A DNA stretch of 18,408 nt from Deltaproteobacteria bacterium (lineage in GTDB: Bacteria > Desulfobacterota > Desulfobacteria > Desulfobacterales > SURF-15). Position numbers and translations under genes: made by a program. Location of the stretch: contig JAHEHB010000029.1 in NCBI GenBank assembly GCA_024644775.1, positions 1 to 18,408 on the forward strand, read 5' to 3'. A model generated the notes under the pieces. The model did no database searches and was not told the origin of the DNA. It was given only the letters and a program-made list of their open reading frames with translations. Shown piece after piece: positions 16,240-18,408 of the stretch (within the stretch, counting starts at the first letter, position 1; each line of letters opens with the position of its first letter).

Positions 16240-17222
16240 CTCCTCTTAACAGCACAAATGTCCTCACAGTGAGCAGGCTGATTAAAGACTTTCCCATCCG
16301 CAAGGGTATTATTTTCGATCATGTGGTAGCCCATGTCCGGGCCGTGGCGGACGTGTCGTTGGAATTGCAGGCAGGTGAAACCCTCGGTCTCGTCGGCGAG
16401 TCGGGTTGCGGCAAGTCCACGCTGGGACGTTGCATCTTACGCCTACTGGAGCCCACTTCCGGCGAAGTCCGATTTCACGGCAAAAATATTCTGAACCTAC
16501 ATTCAAACGAGATGCGTCATTTGCGCAAACACTTACAGTTCGTGTTCCAGGACCCCTACGCATCGCTGCATCCCCGCATGCGCATTGCCTCCATCGTCAC
16601 CGAACCGCTGCGCCTGACTGGGATCAGTCAAAGCGAAAAGACGGACCGCGTCCATGAACTCCTCGAACTGGTGCGACTGGGGACGGAGTATGCCAAACGC
16701 TTTCCGCATCAGCTGTCCGGCGGGCAGCGACAGAGAGTCGGTATTGCCAGGGCATTGGCCCTCAATCCCCAAGTTATGGTCCTGGACGAGCCGGTTTCGG
16801 CGCTGGATGTCTCCATACAGGCAGGCATTCTCAATCTGCTCAAAGAGCTTCAGGAAAAATTCCGTATCGCTTACCTTTTTATCGCCCATGACTTGTCCGT
16901 AGTGCGGCACATTTCGGACCATGTGGCCGTAATGTACCTGGGCAAAATCGTAGAAATGGCCGGAGCATCCGACCTGTATGCCAACGCCATGCATCCATAC
17001 ACCATTGCGCTTCTGTCGGCAGTGCCGCTGACTGACCCCAGACGGGAAAGAGCACGCCAACACATCGTTCTCACAGGCGATGTTCCCAGTCCGCTAAACC
17101 CGCCATCCGGATGCCGTTTTCGCACACGCTGCTGGAAGGTGCAGGACCGGTGTGCACAGGACGAACCCGTTTTCGCGACAAAAGGGAACGGGCACCGGGT
17201 CGCATGTCATTTTCCGGAATAG
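16236..17222 (+). CDS. dipeptide/oligopeptide-type ABC ATPase, DppF family
   Basis: This is the partner ATPase, 328 residues, overlapping the DppD-type gene by the ATGA at 16236-16239, so translation is coupled. The N-terminus has the DppF/OppF pattern KDFPIRKG with a short insert before [11 protein letters not shown]. Motor motifs are Walker A GESGCGKS at 54-61, Q-loop Gln105, signature LSGGQRQR at 160-167, Walker B VLDEP with Asp184/Glu185, and switch His218. The C-terminal extension contains [13 protein letters not shown] and a cysteine cluster ([16 protein letters not shown], then ACH), as in its DppD partner. It is the last gene of the operon. The 227 bp between it and the lexA-like gene show no clear terminator. 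Confidence 0.95.
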   Translation: MTPLNSTNVLTVSRLIKDFPIRKGIIFDHVVAHVRAVADVSLELQAGETLGLVGESGCGKSTLGRCILRLLEPTSGEVRFHGKNILNLHSNEMRHLRKHLQFVFQDPYASLHPRMRIASIVTEPLRLTGISQSEKTDRVHELLELVRLGTEYAKRFPHQLSGGQRQRVGIARALALNPQVMVLDEPVSALDVSIQAGILNLLKELQEKFRIAYLFIAHDLSVVRHISDHVAVMYLGKIVEMAGASDLYANAMHPYTIALLSAVPLTDPRRERARQHIVLTGDVPSPLNPPSGCRFRTRCWKVQDRCAQDEPVFATKGNGHRVACHFPE

Positions 17223-17449
17223 GACAATCCGGCCCGGCAGGTTCACATTACAAATACCGTTCCTGGATATAGGGTATATAAGATGATAATCTTGAATTTT
17301 TCGACAATGAAACATCCGTATCGATACCAATACTATAAGAGCCTTTGAAAAGTGTTGACATGTGCCTGATATATTAAATACTCAAGTTTCGCACCCTCTA
17401 AATGGGCTGAGCTCGGTTATTGCATCGGTCAGAGCGTCTAAATAAACGC

Positions 17450-18082
17450 CTAACCAAAATGTTCCGGCCCCCGATAAAGCCCGATCACTTTTCCCTGGAT
17501 CAATACTTCTCCGAATCCGCATTTCATGGCCTTAAATTTTTCGTTTTCAGGACACAGTTCGACATGGTCCTTATGCAGAAAACATCGTTTGACCGTTGCC
17601 TCTTCATTATGGATTAATGCCACCACGATTTCACCATCCTGAGCATATTGACGGGGCTCACAGATCACAATATCCCCGTTTAAAATACCGGCGTCTTTCA
17701 TGGAATCACCGTTTACCCGCAACGCGAACAGATTTTGCGATTTATAGGTATCTCCATCGACCACAATAGCACCACCCCACTCCTGCTGGGCATACAGCGG
17801 AAGACCCGCGTTTATCTTCCCGATGACCGGTACCCTTCGCCAGCTGGCATCAAGCACGGATTCACCGCCATAGTCCTTCAACTCAATATTCCGGCCGTAT
17901 TTACCCATGCGCTGCAAAAAACCCTTTTTTTCAAGGCTTCGGATAAACTGTGCAACAGCCGTATGACTGATTCCCAGATCGGCTGCTGCACGGCGCAAAC
18001 TGGGCGCCCTGCCCTTTTGCTTGATTTCACGTTCGTAATACTCAAGCGCCCTTTTTTGTTTTCGTGTCAGATCTAAATCCAT
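17450..18082 (-). CDS. lexA: LexA-family SOS transcriptional repressor (S24 self-cleaving)
   Basis: This DNA-binding repressor of 210 residues should inactivate itself when RecA filaments form. The N-terminal winged helix-turn-helix domain (about 1-70) starts LTRKQKRALEYYERE and has GISHTAVAQFIRSLEKKGFL as recognition region. This diverges from classical LexA, where the equivalent region differs strongly. The C-terminal protease domain is complete: cleavage site Ala92-Gly93 in GKINAGLPL, nucleophile Ser127 in VNGDSMKDAGI, and general-base Lys165 in ATVKRC. The gene has its own promoter and a palindrome upstream, consistent with autoregulation. Directly upstream is a relic of a tyrosine integrase. 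It could be the housekeeping LexA or a second, accessory copy; the altered DNA-binding domain and mobile context leave this open. Confidence 0.85.
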   Translation of the reverse strand: MDLDLTRKQKRALEYYEREIKQKGRAPSLRRAAADLGISHTAVAQFIRSLEKKGFLQRMGKYGRNIELKDYGGESVLDASWRRVPVIGKINAGLPLYAQQEWGGAIVVDGDTYKSQNLFALRVNGDSMKDAGILNGDIVICEPRQYAQDGEIVVALIHNEEATVKRCFLHKDHVELCPENEKFKAMKCGFGEVLIQGKVIGLYRGPEHFG

Positions 18083-18102
18083 GAAATTCTCCGCAGCTAA
18101 AA

Positions 18103-18140
18103 TGTAAATACAAATATAAACAAATAGCTTTTAACGTCAA
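18103..18140 (-). promoter_or_regulatory. lexA promoter with overlapping palindromic operator candidate
   Basis: On the minus strand TTGACG (18140-18135) and TATATT (18118-18113) are 16 bp apart. An imperfect palindrome, TGTTTATA-TTTG-TATTTACA on the minus strand, covers 18122-18103 and overlaps the -10 hexamer and start site. Half-sites TGTTTATA and TGTAAATA agree at 6 of 8 positions. This is where an autoregulating repressor would bind. The site is not the E. coli or Bacillus LexA box, which would fit the unusual recognition helix of this LexA. Confidence 0.5.
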
Positions 18141-18214
18141 TGATTTTGGTCCAGGGGACTGCACACGCCCTTGCCGCCGCGATTAAGGACATGCGTATAA
18201 ACCATTGTCGTGAG
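18137..18214 (-). pseudogene. C-terminal relic of an integron-type tyrosine recombinase (integrase)
   Basis: Reading leftward, 25 codons give LTTMVYTHVLNRGGKGVCSP followed by LDQNH and a TGA stop. This is the hallmark C-terminus of IntI/XerC-like integrases (TTMIYTHVL..GG.GVRSPLD), including the catalytic tyrosine in VYTH. A TAG at 18217-18215 interrupts the frame directly upstream. The preceding codons (EVQYGN, after a TAA at 18238-18236) faintly recall the normal VQELLGH block with deletions. No integrase of working length can be made. The TGA overlaps the -35 of the lexA promoter, so the relic and lexA are physically joined. The intact gene would have been about 320 residues. Confidence 0.78.
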
Positions 18215-18267
18215 CTAGTTTCCATATTGCACCTCTTAATTACCTGAGTGATCATGATCCAATAAAA

Positions 18268-18408
18268 TTATTTATTTTCAGCCTCTTGTGCTCTTTTTTT
18301 CATCAGCGGTGAATTAACGCCGGGATGCTCGTAAAGGCATCCGTTTCGATCATTATAGGGATAGGTTTTGATGATACCCTTTTTCCCCCATCTGCGCACT
18401 GTCGCCGC
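18268..18408 (-). CDS. helix-turn-helix protein, C-terminal 46 residues (N-terminus outside window); possibly a recombinase tail
   Basis: A frame open to the window edge ends in TAA at 18270-18268. It starts ATVRRWGKKGIIKTYPYNDR, then GCLYEHPG and a Lys-rich end. ATVRRW with K-G-I-I is the second half of a helix-turn-helix of MerR/excisionase type. The following YND-x-N-x-C-L-Y-E-x-PG block recalls the C-terminal tail of some large serine recombinases and transposon-associated proteins. That resemblance is from memory and not searched. Its place beside the integrase relic fits a mobile-element remnant. The coding strand is the same as that of lexA. Confidence 0.5.
   Translation of the reverse strand, partial: AATVRRWGKKGIIKTYPYNDRNGCLYEHPGVNSPLMKKRAQEAENK

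Noticed and set aside
17345..17400. TTGACA at 17355-17360 and a short minus-strand open stretch in the dppF-lexA gap
   Set aside because: No -10 hexamer at 15-19 bp and no ribosome-binding site; nothing else supports a gene or promoter.

Overview
The window looks like chromosomal DNA of a Gram-negative, probably uncultured or anaerobic, bacterium. Three secreted binding proteins with ordinary Sec signals, a LexA that keeps the A-G cleavage site and Ser/Lys dyad, and Shine-Dalgarno-led compact operons support this. A desulfobacterium-like deltaproteobacterium is my best guess from overall protein flavour, but that is an impression and not a test. It is essentially a transport and sugar-metabolism region that ends in mobile-element debris.

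Layout. (1) 3-4223, plus strand: the 3' end of a two-domain Fe(III)/AfuB-type ABC permease cut by the window edge, its binding protein, its ATPase, then a sugar-phosphate-type nucleotidyltransferase. (2) 4228-8745, minus strand: a second, complete system of the same superfamily, in transcription order HAD phosphatase, binding protein, ATPase, fused permease. The two operons converge with 4 bp between stop codons. (3) 8742-8975, minus strand: an unlisted relic of a MalG-type sugar permease whose stop codon overlaps the HAD start. (4) 9298-11529, plus strand: a D-psicose/D-tagatose 3-epimerase-like enzyme with all four metal ligands, then a class III aminotransferase resembling glutamate-1-semialdehyde aminomutase. 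(5) 11657-17222, plus strand: a complete dipeptide/oligopeptide-type ABC importer (binding protein, two permeases, two ATPases). (6) 17450-18408, minus strand: a LexA-family repressor, directly preceded by a 25-codon relic of an integron-type tyrosine integrase and by the C-terminus of a helix-turn-helix protein that resembles the tail of serine recombinases.

How the parts may work together. The two FbpABC/AfuABC-like importers sit beside a nucleotidyltransferase and a YihX-like HAD phosphatase. The HAD gene was once translationally coupled to a sugar permease. Together these make sugar or sugar-phosphate uptake at least as likely as iron uptake, although the family also transports Fe(III), polyamines and aminoethylphosphonate. 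The epimerase, aminotransferase and Dpp-like importer could form one catabolic unit for an amino-sugar-like or peptide-like substrate. This is inference from gene order only.

I see no tRNA, rRNA, CRISPR array or intact insertion sequence, and nothing that clearly amounts to a new defence or mobile system. The most informative unlisted items are the two gene relics (MalG-type permease and integrase), the lexA promoter lying in the integrase relic, two inter-cistronic hairpins beside binding-protein genes, and a G-quadruplex motif.
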